Source: Burkholderia puraquae
Lineage (GTDB): Bacteria; Pseudomonadota; Gammaproteobacteria; Burkholderiales; Burkholderiaceae
DNA length: 64,000 nt
NCBI RefSeq assembly: GCF_002099195.1
Contig: NZ_NBYX01000004.1
Location: 124,064-188,063, forward strand
Reading direction: 5' to 3'
The notes below the pieces were generated by a model. The model was not told where the DNA came from. It was given only the letters and a program-made list of their open reading frames with translations, and ran no database searches. Positions 47,526 through 56,391 of this stretch are shown piece by piece. The translations under genes and the position numbers were made by a program. Each line of letters starts with the position of its first letter. The stretch's first letter is position 1.

Positions 47526-48985
47526 TGTTTGCGCTGAATGCACGCGCCGCGCTGCGGATTCAGGTTGCGCTGGCCGCCGCGCTCGCGCTGGCCGGCTGCT
47601 CGCTTGCGCCGCGTTACGAGCGGCCGGCGGCGCCGGTGCCGGCCACCTATGCGCCGGTCGATGGCAGTACCGCACCGGCTTCGGCCGCGGCGTCGCCCGC
47701 CGACGCCGCGCTGCTCGACGACTGGCGCACCTACTTTACCGATGCCGCGCTGCAGGCATGGATCGACGCGGCGCTTGCGAACAACCGCGACCTGCGGGTC
47801 GCGGCCGGCCGGCTCGAGGAAGCGCGCGCGCTGTACGGCGTGCAGCGCGCGGATCGGATGCCGTCGGTCGATGCGAATGTGGGCTATGACCGTGCGCGCC
47901 AGTACGATCCGGTCGTGCGCCAAAGCGCGATCAGCGGGCTGTATCGCGCGGGCGTCGGCGTCAGCGCGTACGAGCTCGACCTGTTCGGCCGTGTGCGCAG
48001 CCTGTCGGATGCGGCGCTCGCCGAATATTTCGCGACGGCCGACGCACAACGCACGGTTCGCATCGGCGTGATCGCCGACGTGGCGGGCGCTTATGTATCG
48101 GAGCGCTCGCTGCACGAACAGCTCGCGCTGGCGCAGCGTACGCTGGATGCGCGCGAACACATGGCAGCGCTCACGCAGCGCCGCTATGCGGCCGGCACGA
48201 GCGACGCAATCGAGCTGCGCTCGGCCGAGATGCTGGTGGCATCCGCGCGCGCGTCGCAGGCTGCGCTGCAGCGTGAGCATGCGCAATCCGTGCGGGCGCT
48301 GCAGTTGCTCGCGGGCGACTTCGCGCGCAACGTGCCGGGCGACACGACCGCGCTCGACACGCTGTCGATCGCGCCCGTGGCGCCCGGCGCACCGAGTGCG
48401 CTGCTCGAACGGCGGCCGGACATCCGGCAGGCGGAAGCGCGGCTCCAGGCCGCCAACGCGCAGATCGGCGCCGCGCGCGCAGCGTTCTTCCCGCGCATCG
48501 CGCTGACGACCGACTACGGCTCGGTCAGCGACGCGTTCTCGAGCCTGTTCACGGGCGGCACGAGCGTGTGGACGTTCGCGCCGCGCATCACGCTGCCGAT
48601 CTTCGCGGGCGGCCGCAATCGCGCGAACCTCGACGTCGCGAATGCGCGCAAGCACATCGCGGTTGCCGATTACGAGAAGACGGTGCAGACCGCGTTCCGC
48701 GAAGTGGCCGACGCGTTCGCCGCGCGCGACTGGATCGATCGCCAGCTGGCCGCACAGCAGGACGTGTATGCGGCCGACGGCGCGCGGCTGAAGCTCGCAG
48801 AGCGGCGCTATGCGGGCGGTGTCGCGACGTATCTCGAACTGCTCGACGCGCAGCGCAGCACGTACGAGTCGGGGCAGGAGCTGATCCGGCTCAAGCAGCT
48901 CAGGCTCGCGAATGCGATCGCGCTGTACCGTGCGCTGGGTGGCGGCTGGTCGCCGGCGTCGGCAGAGGGCGCGGCTTCCGCGTAA
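47525..48985 (+). CDS. oprA: RND efflux outer membrane lipoprotein OprA
   Basis: This 486-residue TolC-like protein of the NodT group has a signal peptide and lipobox (ALAGCSLAP, Cys near residue 24). The family features are LDDWRTYFTDAALQAWIDAAL, the helix VAAGRLEEARALYG and RPDIRQAEARLQAANAQIGAARAAFFPRI. It forms the outer-membrane exit duct of the pump. The ATG at 47525 overlaps the amrB stop. It closes the operon; an imperfect GC-rich repeat (49015-49052) follows. Confidence 0.95.
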   Translation: MFALNARAALRIQVALAAALALAGCSLAPRYERPAAPVPATYAPVDGSTAPASAAASPADAALLDDWRTYFTDAALQAWIDAALANNRDLRVAAGRLEEARALYGVQRADRMPSVDANVGYDRARQYDPVVRQSAISGLYRAGVGVSAYELDLFGRVRSLSDAALAEYFATADAQRTVRIGVIADVAGAYVSERSLHEQLALAQRTLDAREHMAALTQRRYAAGTSDAIELRSAEMLVASARASQAALQREHAQSVRALQLLAGDFARNVPGDTTALDTLSIAPVAPGAPSALLERRPDIRQAEARLQAANAQIGAARAAFFPRIALTTDYGSVSDAFSSLFTGGTSVWTFAPRITLPIFAGGRNRANLDVANARKHIAVADYEKTVQTAFREVADAFAARDWIDRQLAAQQDVYAADGARLKLAERRYAGGVATYLELLDAQRSTYESGQELIRLKQLRLANAIALYRALGGGWSPASAEGAASA

Positions 48986-49823
48986 GGCCCGTCGCCTGAC
49001 GCGACAACGCGCCGGGCGGCACGACGGCGGCGGTACGCTTCGACGTGCCGCCGCTGCTTCCTTCGACCGATATCGCTGTTCCCGCGATATCTTTCCCCGC
49101 TGACCGGCAGGGCAGGACGTCTTTCATCCTGCAGCAGCGCGCACGTGCGCGTTCCGAAACGGATCTCGTCCGGCGACCGCTCGTGTCGCCATCCCGCGCA
49201 AACGTGTGCGGGTCATTTTCCCTTTTTCTTCCTCTGCGATGCGGCCCGGATGCCGGGTTCCGGCGACCGCGCATGCATGCGATTTACGATCCGGAATTGA
49301 CTGCCGAATTAATCCGTGTATTGGAAATAATGAGGGCGGCAAAGTGTCGCAGTAAAACGTTTGTATTCATTTCGCAATCGTTTGCGCGAAAAGATTGGTT
49401 TGATTGAATCGCTGGTTAATTTCCTGTTTGTTGAAAATGATTTGATATTCGCGTTGTCGTCGGGCAACGATGGCGGCTCAGGACAATGTTTTGTCTTTTT
49501 TGAGGCGGATCTTTCGAGCACCAATACCAGTAAGGGTGAGCGGGGTGGTGCCAGCTATCTTCAGAAAATATCTTTAATCTTCAATCGCTTCCGAAGAATA
49601 AAAAAGGACTGCGGATAAAAATGACGGGATTGAAAATAGACAGGAAATAGTGCGGGTTTAGAGAGATAAATCGAACATTGTCAGAAGGATTTGACAATGA
49701 TTTACAGAAAACTTTCATGATTATCTCGATAATGCCGCCTCGTGACGGACGGGAGCCAACCACACGCTGCCGTTTGTGTCCGCCACGTCATCTACTCCAT
49801 TTGCACTCCTTACGGGTAACGTC
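48986..49823 (+). other. AT-rich intergenic region before the fimbrial operon
   Basis: This 838-base gap begins GC-rich and turns clearly AT-rich between about 49,270 and 49,740, unlike the rest of the window. Two small open frames (49045-49407 and 49361-49618) lack family-like sequence and good ribosome sites, and I do not call them genes. An inverted repeat over a TTGACA box lies at 49676-49699. The pattern fits a regulatory island, perhaps H-NS-bound, controlling the fimbrial genes. Confidence 0.5.
49676..49699. promoter_or_regulatory. Inverted repeat over a -35-like box upstream of the pilin gene
   Basis: CATTGTCA (49676-49683) and TGACAATG (49692-49699) are exact complements with an eight-base spacer. 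The right arm contains a consensus TTGACA (49691-49696). A GATAAT lies at 49729-49734, too far for a normal pair, so the start site is uncertain. Confidence 0.5.
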
Positions 49824-50336
49824 ATGAAAAAATCCCTCCTGACCGCTGTCGCACTCGCGGCCCTGTCGACCTCGGCCTTCGCAGCGGGCACCGGCACGAT
49901 CAACTTCACGGGCGAGATCGTCGCGGGCGCATGCGGCATCGATGCGGGCTCGGTCAACCAGACCGTCCAGCTCGGCAAGGTGCCGACCAACGTGTTCAAG
50001 AAGGCTGGCGACAAGTCCACGCCGGTTGATTTCGAGATCAAGCTGACGGATTGCGACACCAGCATTTCGAAGCAGGCGAAGTTCACGTTCACGGGCACGT
50101 CGAACGCAACGCAGCCGAAGCTGCTCGCGACGATCGGTTCCGCAACCAACGTCGGCATCCGCCTGCAGAGCTCGTCGGGTGAATACCTCGACAACGGCGT
50201 CGAGCAAGCTGCGCCGACGTTGCTGTCGAACGGCAACAACGTCGTGAAGTTCGCGGCAAGCTACGAAGCGACGGCAGCCGGCGTGACGCCGGGTACGGCC
50301 GACAGCGTCGCGAACTTCACGGTTCGCTACGAGTAA
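49824..50336 (+). CDS. Type 1 fimbrial major pilin
   Basis: This 170-residue protein has a signal peptide ending at residue 20 (AALSTSAFA). The mature pilin has an N-terminal donor strand (GTINFTGEIV), a disulfide pair (Cys in GACGID and in LTDCDTS), and the C-terminal FTVRYE with penultimate-type aromatic residue recognised by chaperones. It polymerises into fimbriae outside the cell. The ATG at 49824 follows TACGGGTAACGTC with only a modest ribosome site. It is the first gene of a chaperone-usher operon. Confidence 0.92.
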   Translation: MKKSLLTAVALAALSTSAFAAGTGTINFTGEIVAGACGIDAGSVNQTVQLGKVPTNVFKKAGDKSTPVDFEIKLTDCDTSISKQAKFTFTGTSNATQPKLLATIGSATNVGIRLQSSSGEYLDNGVEQAAPTLLSNGNNVVKFAASYEATAAGVTPGTADSVANFTVRYE

Positions 50337-50346
50337 GCGTCCGTAT

Positions 50347-50386
50347 GGGAGGAGGGGGCATGCATTCCTTCCTCCCTCTTCTTTCC
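50347..50386 (+). terminator. Attenuator-like hairpin between pilin and usher genes
   Basis: GGGAGGA (50347-50353) and TCCTCCC (50370-50376) are complements with a 16-base loop, and a pyrimidine tract (TCTTCTTTCC) follows. Partial termination here would give more pilin than usher message, as in other fimbrial operons. Confidence 0.5.
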
Positions 50387-50424
50387 TTCCCGTTTTCTTC
50401 TCCTCGAATTTCCGGTAGCGCCGC

Positions 50425-52911
50425 GTGCGAATCAGACATTCCTTCCTTTGCGTCTCCGTGCTGGTGGTCGGCAGCCAGGGCCATGCGACGGAATTCAATT
50501 CGTCGTTTCTCGACATCGACGGAGCGAGCAACGTCGACCTGGCGCAGTTCTCGCAGGCCGACTTCACGCTGCCGGGCGAGTACATGCTCGACGTGCAGGT
50601 CAACGACCTGTTCCTCGGGCTGCAGGCGATCGAGTTCGTGGCCGTCGACACGTCCGGTGCGGGCAAGCCATGCCTGCGTCCGGAACTCGTCGCGCGGTTC
50701 GGCCTGAAGCCGTCGCTTGCGAAGGACCTGCCGCGTTTCCAGGGCGGAAGCTGCGTCGACCTGACGGCGATCGAAGGGGCAACCGTGCGCTACCTGAAGA
50801 GCGACGGGCGGCTCAGGATCACGATTCCGCAGGCCGCGCTCGAGTTCACCGATTCGACCTACCTGCCGCCGGAGAACTGGTCGGAAGGGATTCCCGGCGC
50901 GATGCTCGACTATCGCGTGATCGCGAACACGAACCGCAATTTCGGCGCGACAGGCCGACAGACCAATTCGATCCAGGCCTACGGGACGATCGGCGCGAAC
51001 TGGGACGCATGGCGCTTTCGCGGCGACTACCAGGCGCAGTCGAACGTGGGCAACACGGCGTACGCGGACCGCACGTTCCGCTTCAGCCGGCTTTACGCAT
51101 TTCGCGCGCTGCCGTCGATCCAGTCGACGGCGACGTTCGGCGACGACTACCTGAGCTCCGACATTTTCGACACGTTCGCGCTGACGGGCGCGTCGATCCG
51201 CAGCGACGACCGCATGCTGCCGCCATCGTTGCGCGGCTATGCACCGCTGATCTCGGGGGTCGCGCGCACCAACGCGACCGTGACCGTGTCGCAGGCGGGC
51301 CGCGTGCTGTACGTGACGCGCGTGTCGCCCGGCGCCTTTGCGCTGCAGAACATCAACACGAGCGTGCAGGGCACGCTCGACGTCGCGGTCGAGGAAGAGG
51401 ACGGCAGCGTGCAGCGCTTCCAGGTGACGACGGCCGCCGTGCCGTTCCTCGCGCGTACCGGGCAATTGCGCTACAAGATGGCGCTCGGCAAGCCGCGCCA
51501 GTTCGGCGGCGCCGGCATTACGCCGTTCTTCGGCTTTGGCGAGCTTGCGTACGGCCTGCCGCTGGACTTCACCGTGTATGGCGGTTTCATCGCCGCATCG
51601 GGCTATACGTCGATCGCGCTGGGCCTCGGCCGCGATTTCGGGACGTTCGGCGCGCTGTCGGCCGACGTCACGCATGCGCGGGCGCGCCTGTGGTGGAACG
51701 GCGCGACGCGCAACGGCAACTCGTACCGCGTCAACTATTCGAAGCACTTCGACACGCTCGACGCCGACGTGCGCTTCTTCGGCTACCGCTTTTCGGAGCG
51801 CGAGTACACGAACTTCGCGCAGTTCACGGGCGACCCGACCTCCTACGGCCTTGCCAACAGCAAGCAGCGCTATTCGGCATCGATGTCGAAGCGCTTCGGC
51901 GACACGTCGACCTATTTCTCGTACGACCAGACGACCTACTGGGCACGCGCGTCCGAGCAGCGCGTCGGCGTCACGCTGACGCGCGCGTTCTCGATCGGCG
52001 CGCTGCGCAACCTGAGCGTAAACGTGTCGGCATTTCGCACGCAGAGCGCGGGCGCGAGCGGCAACCAGTTCTCCGTCACCGCGACGTTGCCGATCGGCGT
52101 CAAACACACCGTCACGTCGAACGTGACGACGGGCGGCGGCAGCACGAGCGTGAACGCCGGCTACATCTACGACGATTCGGACGGCCGCACCTACCAGATC
52201 AATACGGGCGCGACCGACGGCCGGGCATCGGCGAATGCGAGCTTCCGGCAGCGCACGTCGTTGTACCAGCTCACCGCGCAGGCGTCGACGCTTGCCAACT
52301 CGTATGCAGCCGCGTCGCTCGAGGTCGACGGCTCGTTCGTCGCGACGCAGTACGGCCTCTCCGCGCACGCGAACGGCAATGCGGGCGATACGCGCTTGCT
52401 GGTGTCGACCGACGGCGTGCCCGACGTGCCGCTGTCCGGCTCGCTCACGCATACCGATTCGCGCGGCTATGGGGTGCTCGACGGCATCTCGCCGTACAAC
52501 GTGTACGACGCGACCGTCAACGTCGAGAAGCTGCCGCTCGAAGTGCAGGTGACGAACCCGATCCAGCGCATGGTGCTGACCGACGGCGCGATCGGCTTCG
52601 TGAAGTTCACCGCTGCGCGCGGCAGCAACCTGTACCTCACGTTGGCCGACGCGGCCGGCAAGCCGCTGCCGTTCGGTGCGTCGGTGCAGGACGCGGCGAA
52701 CGGCAAGGAGCTTGGCATCGTCGGCGAGGGCGGCGCAGCGTTCCTGACACAGGTTCAGCCGAAATCCACGCTCGCGGTGCGGGCGGGCGAACGCACGCTC
52801 TGCACGGTCGATGCACTGCCGAACCAGCTCCAACTCGAAGGCACGCCGATCCCGGTGACGTGCCAGACGCCCGGCGAGTCGCATGCAGCGGCTGCGCGGG
52901 TCGAACGATGA
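50425..52911 (+). CDS. Fimbrial outer membrane usher (FimD family)
   Basis: This 828-residue usher appears to start at a GTG at 50425; the signal peptide (RIRHSFLCVSVLVVGSQGHA) begins directly there. The N-terminal chaperone-binding domain (FNSSFLDIDG, LPGEYMLDVQVN), the large beta-barrel with plug domain and the two C-terminal domains are in order, ending in LCTVDALPNQLQLEGTPIPVTC. It threads pilin-chaperone complexes across the outer membrane. It is 88 bases after the pilin gene and 16 before the chaperone gene. Confidence 0.92.
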   Translation: MRIRHSFLCVSVLVVGSQGHATEFNSSFLDIDGASNVDLAQFSQADFTLPGEYMLDVQVNDLFLGLQAIEFVAVDTSGAGKPCLRPELVARFGLKPSLAKDLPRFQGGSCVDLTAIEGATVRYLKSDGRLRITIPQAALEFTDSTYLPPENWSEGIPGAMLDYRVIANTNRNFGATGRQTNSIQAYGTIGANWDAWRFRGDYQAQSNVGNTAYADRTFRFSRLYAFRALPSIQSTATFGDDYLSSDIFDTFALTGASIRSDDRMLPPSLRGYAPLISGVARTNATVTVSQAGRVLYVTRVSPGAFALQNINTSVQGTLDVAVEEEDGSVQRFQVTTAAVPFLARTGQLRYKMALGKPRQFGGAGITPFFGFGELAYGLPLDFTVYGGFIAASGYTSIALGLGRDFGTFGALSADVTHARARLWWNGATRNGNSYRVNYSKHFDTLDADVRFFGYRFSEREYTNFAQFTGDPTSYGLANSKQRYSASMSKRFGDTSTYFSYDQTTYWARASEQRVGVTLTRAFSIGALRNLSVNVSAFRTQSAGASGNQFSVTATLPIGVKHTVTSNVTTGGGSTSVNAGYIYDDSDGRTYQINTGATDGRASANASFRQRTSLYQLTAQASTLANSYAAASLEVDGSFVATQYGLSAHANGNAGDTRLLVSTDGVPDVPLSGSLTHTDSRGYGVLDGISPYNVYDATVNVEKLPLEVQVTNPIQRMVLTDGAIGFVKFTAARGSNLYLTLADAAGKPLPFGASVQDAANGKELGIVGEGGAAFLTQVQPKSTLAVRAGERTLCTVDALPNQLQLEGTPIPVTCQTPGESHAAAARVER

Positions 52912-52927
52912 TTCCACGGATCCAGCG

Positions 52928-53674
52928 ATGAACAACTCCTTCTCCCTTTCCTTTCCGCGGCGTGCATGGTGCGTGCTCGCAACCGCCGGCGTACTGCTCG
53001 CGGGTGCCGCACAGGCGGCGATCGTTCCGGACCGTACGCGCGTGATCTTCAACGAAGGCGAACAGGCCGCGATCGTCACGATCACCAACAAGAGCGCGAC
53101 CTATCCGTATCTCGTGCAGTCGTGGCTCGAGGACGCGAAACACAACAAGGTCACGTCGCCGCTGATGGTCGTGCCGCCGCTGCAGCGCGTCGAGGCGAAC
53201 GAGCGCAACGTGCTGCGGATCGCGAAGCTGCCCGGTGCCGAGCTGCCGGCCGATCGCGAAACGGTGTTCTACCTGAACATCCGCGAAGTGCCGCCGAAGA
53301 GCGATACGCCGAACTCGCTGCAGATCGCGCTGCATACGCAGATGAAGCTGTTCTACCGGCCAAAGGCCGTGCAGCCCGTGCGCGACGAGGACTGGACGCT
53401 GCCGATGACGCTGCGCGTGGACGCGGCCGCGCACAAGCTGGTGTTCGACAACCCGACGCCGTACCACATCACGATTGTCGACATGGCGTCGGGTGCACAG
53501 AAGACGCCCGTGCCGCTGGACCCGGTAATGGTCAGCCCGATGAGCACGGCCGACGTGCCATTCAAGGCAGCGACGCCGGCGACGCTGTTCGTCACGCATA
53601 TCGACGATTACGGCGGCCAGGTGGCGGTCGAGTATGCGTGCGAGGGCGGTGCTTGCAAGAGCGTGAAGAAATGA
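52928..53674 (+). CDS. Periplasmic fimbrial chaperone (PapD family)
   Basis: This 248-residue protein has a signal peptide ending near residue 31 (LLAGAAQA). It has two immunoglobulin-like domains. Family motifs are PDRTRVIFNEGEQAAIVTI, YLVQSWLED, RETVFYLNIREVPPK, and NPTPYHITIVDM. The F1-G1 region is short, so it is of the FGS type. It caps pilin subunits by donor-strand complementation. The ATG is 16 bases after the usher stop; the last codons overlap the adhesin start. Confidence 0.93.
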   Translation: MNNSFSLSFPRRAWCVLATAGVLLAGAAQAAIVPDRTRVIFNEGEQAAIVTITNKSATYPYLVQSWLEDAKHNKVTSPLMVVPPLQRVEANERNVLRIAKLPGAELPADRETVFYLNIREVPPKSDTPNSLQIALHTQMKLFYRPKAVQPVRDEDWTLPMTLRVDAAAHKLVFDNPTPYHITIVDMASGAQKTPVPLDPVMVSPMSTADVPFKAATPATLFVTHIDDYGGQVAVEYACEGGACKSVKK

Positions 53675-54696
53675 GCGGGGGCATGCGCCACCAGGGATCG
53701 CCGGCCGCATGGCTGCGCTGGATCGTGCTTCTGTTGCTGGTTGCGGCCGTGCAGCCAGCATGGGCATTGCGCTGTCTGACCAACAGCGGCGCGACTTCGT
53801 TGACCGAGCCGATCGGCGGCGTTGCGTCGTATCCGACCGATGCGCCCGACGGCTATGTGATCTGGGTGTCGCCGGTACGCACGACGTCGGGGTATTGCTA
53901 CAAGGATCTGGGTGACGCCGACAGCCTGAAGGTCGTCGACAATATCTACTTCTACGCGAATCCGAACCGCACGAACCCTGTCGCATGGGGGCTCGAGATC
54001 GGCATCCGCTACAAGGGCATCGATTACTTCGACAAGACCAGCAATCGCGGCGGCGGCGTGTTTACCGGGTATTCGGTGCCTCCATGCAGCAGGTACGACT
54101 TCGACCGGGGGCGGTGCCAGCGGACGAACATCAGCATCGACTATCAGGTCGTCGTGCGCAAGAAGGGCAACTGGGTCCAGCCGCCGGGCGATATCTATAC
54201 GGTGTTCCAGTTTGACGGCGAGTTCGGGCTGAATGCGTTCGGCACCAGCTTTCAGTACCGCCTGAGCGGCCTGCGCAACCTCAAGCCGACGCCGTGCTTC
54301 GTCGACGTACTCGTGACGCCCGAGCCGGGCATCGTCAATTTCGGGCAGGTGCAGGCCTCGGGCAACGGGTTCCTGCCGGCCGTGCCGCGCAAGCGGTTTT
54401 CGCTGTCTCTGACCAAAAAGTGCAGCATTCCGGTGCGCGTCGACGGTTACTTCGAAGCGACGAAGGGTACTGTGCAGAACGGCCTGCTGGTGCCTGAAAG
54501 CAAGAGCAACTTTGGCATCGGCCTGGAAGACAGCCAGGGCAAGCCGATCGAATTCAACAAGCAATTCACGCTCACGCAGTTTCCGGCCAATGTCGCCAAT
54601 CAGAGCGTGTTGCTCGACGCGGTGCTCAAGTCGTTCGGACCACCGAAGATCGGGCCGTTCGATGCGTCCGCCACGATCCGGATTTTCCTGTATTGA
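53671..54696 (+). CDS. Fimbrial tip adhesin
   Basis: This 341-residue protein has a signal peptide with hydrophobic core LRWIVLLLLVAAVQPAWA. A unique N-terminal lectin-like domain (about residues 35-195) contains four cysteines. It is followed by a pilin domain (PCFVDVLVTPEPGIVNFGQV to the C-terminal ATIRIFLY). This two-domain layout and last place in the operon mark a tip adhesin. The receptor is unknown. The ATG at 53671 overlaps the chaperone stop as ATGA; ATG 53683 is an alternative. Confidence 0.85.
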   Translation: MSGGMRHQGSPAAWLRWIVLLLLVAAVQPAWALRCLTNSGATSLTEPIGGVASYPTDAPDGYVIWVSPVRTTSGYCYKDLGDADSLKVVDNIYFYANPNRTNPVAWGLEIGIRYKGIDYFDKTSNRGGGVFTGYSVPPCSRYDFDRGRCQRTNISIDYQVVVRKKGNWVQPPGDIYTVFQFDGEFGLNAFGTSFQYRLSGLRNLKPTPCFVDVLVTPEPGIVNFGQVQASGNGFLPAVPRKRFSLSLTKKCSIPVRVDGYFEATKGTVQNGLLVPESKSNFGIGLEDSQGKPIEFNKQFTLTQFPANVANQSVLLDAVLKSFGPPKIGPFDASATIRIFLY

Positions 54697-54950
54697 GCGT
54701 TACACGGTATGAGCGATGTGTTTCGCAAAACGACGTCGCCTGCACCGGAACTTCATTGACGAACCGACGGAGGAGAAGAGGATGCTACGGGCGTCGCAGC
54801 CGAAGGTGGCGTCACGCATGCTGGCGGCAAAGCCGAACGCAGCGATGCGGCGAGACGTCTGCCGCATGCCTGTCACCCCGGCGCGGCTGGCGTAATGCCG
54901 GTTGCTGCTGCCGGCCGCACGCTAGCGGTCGCGGTCGCATGAAAGCGATG

Positions 54951-54982
54951 AAACAAGGCGCCGGTTGCCCGGCGCCTTGTTT
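54951..54982. terminator. Bidirectional intrinsic terminator
   Basis: The arms 54951-54964 and 54969-54982 form a perfect 14-pair stem with loop TTGC. The stem ends in AAA on one side and TTT on the other, so it can terminate both the fimbrial operon and the minus-strand gene at 54986. Confidence 0.85.
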
Positions 54983-54985
54983 CGT

Positions 54986-55123
54986 TTACCGCACCCAGCG
55001 GCAAACCTTGTGATGGTGATGCTCGAAGTGGCACACGCGGTGCGGATGCGCTTCGGCGATGGCCGGCACGAGCACGGCGGCGGCGAGCGCCGCGACGGTC
55101 AGGGTCTTGAGTAACGTCTTCAT
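54986..55123 (-). CDS. Small secreted histidine-rich protein (HHHH motif)
   Basis: This 45-residue protein has a signal peptide of about 25 residues (LLKTLTVAALAAAVLVPAIAEA). It leaves a mature tail of some 20 residues with six His and two Cys, including CHFEHHHHKVC. Such a peptide could bind a metal such as zinc, nickel or copper in the periplasm. The ATG at 55123 has AGGACCTC upstream. A longer frame from 55177 would place extra residues before the signal peptide. It lies downstream of the lipoprotein gene on the same strand and beside the ornibactin locus. I know small HHHH-motif proteins from Burkholderia but no proven role. Confidence 0.7.
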   Translation of the reverse strand: MKTLLKTLTVAALAAAVLVPAIAEAHPHRVCHFEHHHHKVCRWVR

Positions 55124-55170
55124 GTTTGAGGTCCTGTCGTTGGATAGCGGATCACGGGAGCGGCAGCGCA

Positions 55171-55410
55171 TTACCACTGCGGCCGCTGATCGTCGCGATG
55201 GTCATCCCGGCGATCGTCGCGGCGGTCGTCATGCCCGCCGGAATGCCGAGCCTCCCAGTCGCGGCGCTCCCAGTAGCGATTTCCGTCCCAGTAACGATCG
55301 CCATGCCAGCCGATCGTGACTTCGGCCGGGGCAGGATAGGCGACGCATCCGGTGAGCATCACGCTCGACAGCGCACCCACCATGACAGCGGATAACACGA
55401 TGGATTTCAT
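55171..55410 (-). CDS. Small lipoprotein with acidic-basic repeat tail
   Basis: This 79-residue protein has a signal peptide with lipobox LTGC (Cys22), then VTIGWHGDRYWDGNRYWERRDW and a tail of short repeats of the form Asp-Asp-Arg/His-Arg at about residues 60-75. It should be an outer-membrane or inner-membrane lipoprotein. The W-H-G-D-R-Y-W-D pattern recurs in small proteobacterial lipoproteins of unknown function. The ATG at 55410 has GGGAGA upstream. The histidine-rich gene follows 47 bases later on the same strand. Confidence 0.75.
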   Translation of the reverse strand: MKSIVLSAVMVGALSSVMLTGCVAYPAPAEVTIGWHGDRYWDGNRYWERRDWEARHSGGHDDRRDDRRDDHRDDQRPQW

Positions 55411-55537
55411 GTTGTTCTCCCTTGGAAACGGCACGTCGATCGTACGAGCCCTCAAAATTTCACGTCGTAATAAGTTGCTACCGCACATGACGAGTGCAGG
55501 CATTTCGTCAGACGCGTGAAAGGTCGTGTCGGCGCTA

Positions 55538-55559
55538 CGCCCGGCGCGCGCGCCGGGCG
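55538..55559. repeat. Perfect 22-base GC palindrome
   Basis: The arms CGCCCGGCGCG and CGCGCCGGGCG form a continuous palindrome without a spacer. Folded in RNA it would leave only a small loop. It has no T tract and its role is unclear; it could halt read-through between divergent units. Confidence 0.45.
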
Positions 55560-55674
55560 GACACGCCGGAGCCGCGTGCCGCGCCCGATGGCACACGTCG
55601 CATCTGTCCCGGCAACGACTTCGCCAATTGTTCAGACAAATCCCGACAACCGAAAGGGTCATCCTGTAATCGGA

Positions 55675-55703
55675 TTGAGAATGATTTGCGTTTACGTTAA
55701 ATT
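55675..55703 (+). promoter_or_regulatory. Fur-controlled sigma-70 promoter of orbS
   Basis: TTGAGA (55675-55680) and TAAATT (55698-55703) are 17 bases apart. Bases 55677-55695 match the 19-base Fur consensus at 12 positions, with the left half almost intact. Fur bound here would block the promoter when iron is plentiful, as reported for orbS in B. cenocepacia. Confidence 0.75.
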
Positions 55704-55734
55704 GCGCTATCTCGGAATTTGACGGAGCAGATCG

Positions 55735-56391
55735 ATGGCGATGGCGGAAGTGCTCGACCGACCGGCGGCGGCAGCGGCGAACCCGTTCCTCGGCAGTTGT
55801 CCCGACCGGCCGCTGCGTGCGCGCCGAGCCGCGGAGCCTCGTGCGCAGGGGGCGTTGCTCGACGTGCTGATCTCGCATCGCGCGATGCTCGTCAATGTCG
55901 CGCGCGGCTTCGTCGGCTGCGCGAGCCGCGCCGAGGACGTCGTGCACGACGTGTTCGTGAAGCTCGTCGATTTCCCGAACCAGGACGCGGTGCGCCAGCC
56001 GGTCGCGTACGTGACGCGGATGGTGCGCAATGCGTCGATCGACGCGTGCCGCCGGCAAAGCCTCGAGAACGTCTATCACACGGAAGAGGACGACGGCTTC
56101 GACGTGCCGTCGCCCGAGCCGACGCCGGAAGCCGCGCTGCTGACGCGCGATACGCTGCGGCGCGTGTGGGCCGCTCTCGACGATCTGCCGGCGCGCAGCC
56201 GAGCGGCATTCGAGATGGTGCGGCTGCGTGAGGAGACGCTGCAGACCGCGGCGCGCGCGCTGAACGTGTCGCAGACGCTCGTGCATTTCATGGTGCGCGA
56301 CGCGGAGCGCCACTGCGCGGAATGCCTCGACGCATGCCATCGCGGCGTCGCGTGCCCGGTGTTCCTCGGCGGCCGCGCACGGCGCCGGTAA
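55735..56391 (+). CDS. orbS: ECF sigma factor OrbS for ornibactin genes
   Basis: This 218-residue iron-starvation sigma factor has region 2 ([34 protein letters not shown]) and region 4 ([22 protein letters not shown]). A C-terminal extension holds Cys194, Cys197, Cys201 and Cys207 ([16 protein letters not shown]); such cysteines in OrbS have been reported to sense ferrous iron. There is no anti-sigma gene beside it. The ATG at 55735 has GGAG upstream. A Fur-controlled promoter precedes it and an OrbS-type promoter begins in its stop codon. Confidence 0.93.
   Translation: MAMAEVLDRPAAAAANPFLGSCPDRPLRARRAAEPRAQGALLDVLISHRAMLVNVARGFVGCASRAEDVVHDVFVKLVDFPNQDAVRQPVAYVTRMVRNASIDACRRQSLENVYHTEEDDGFDVPSPEPTPEAALLTRDTLRRVWAALDDLPARSRAAFEMVRLREETLQTAARALNVSQTLVHFMVRDAERHCAECLDACHRGVACPVFLGGRARRR

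Larger units (their letters stand above)
55411..55734 (+). other. Intergenic region with palindrome and orbS promoter
   Basis: This 324-base gap separates the small lipoprotein gene from orbS, which are divergent. It contains a 22-base palindrome (55538-55559) and the Fur-overlapped orbS promoter (55675-55703). No gene is seen; small frames around 55494-55722 lack ribosome sites. Confidence 0.6.

Noticed and set aside
44373..47675. A 1100-codon open frame on the minus strand opposite amrB
   Set aside because: It is the mirror of a strongly GC-biased real gene. Its sequence is full of Arg, His and Asp with no family pattern, while the plus strand encodes a complete RND pump.
49045..49618. Two small frames (120 and 85 codons) in the AT-rich gap
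   Set aside because: No recognisable domain, signal peptide or good ribosome site, and they overlap each other. The gap is better read as regulatory.
50317..53091. A 924-codon minus-strand frame opposite the usher gene
   Set aside because: Same artefact of GC-rich third positions; the usher on the plus strand is full length with recognisable domains.
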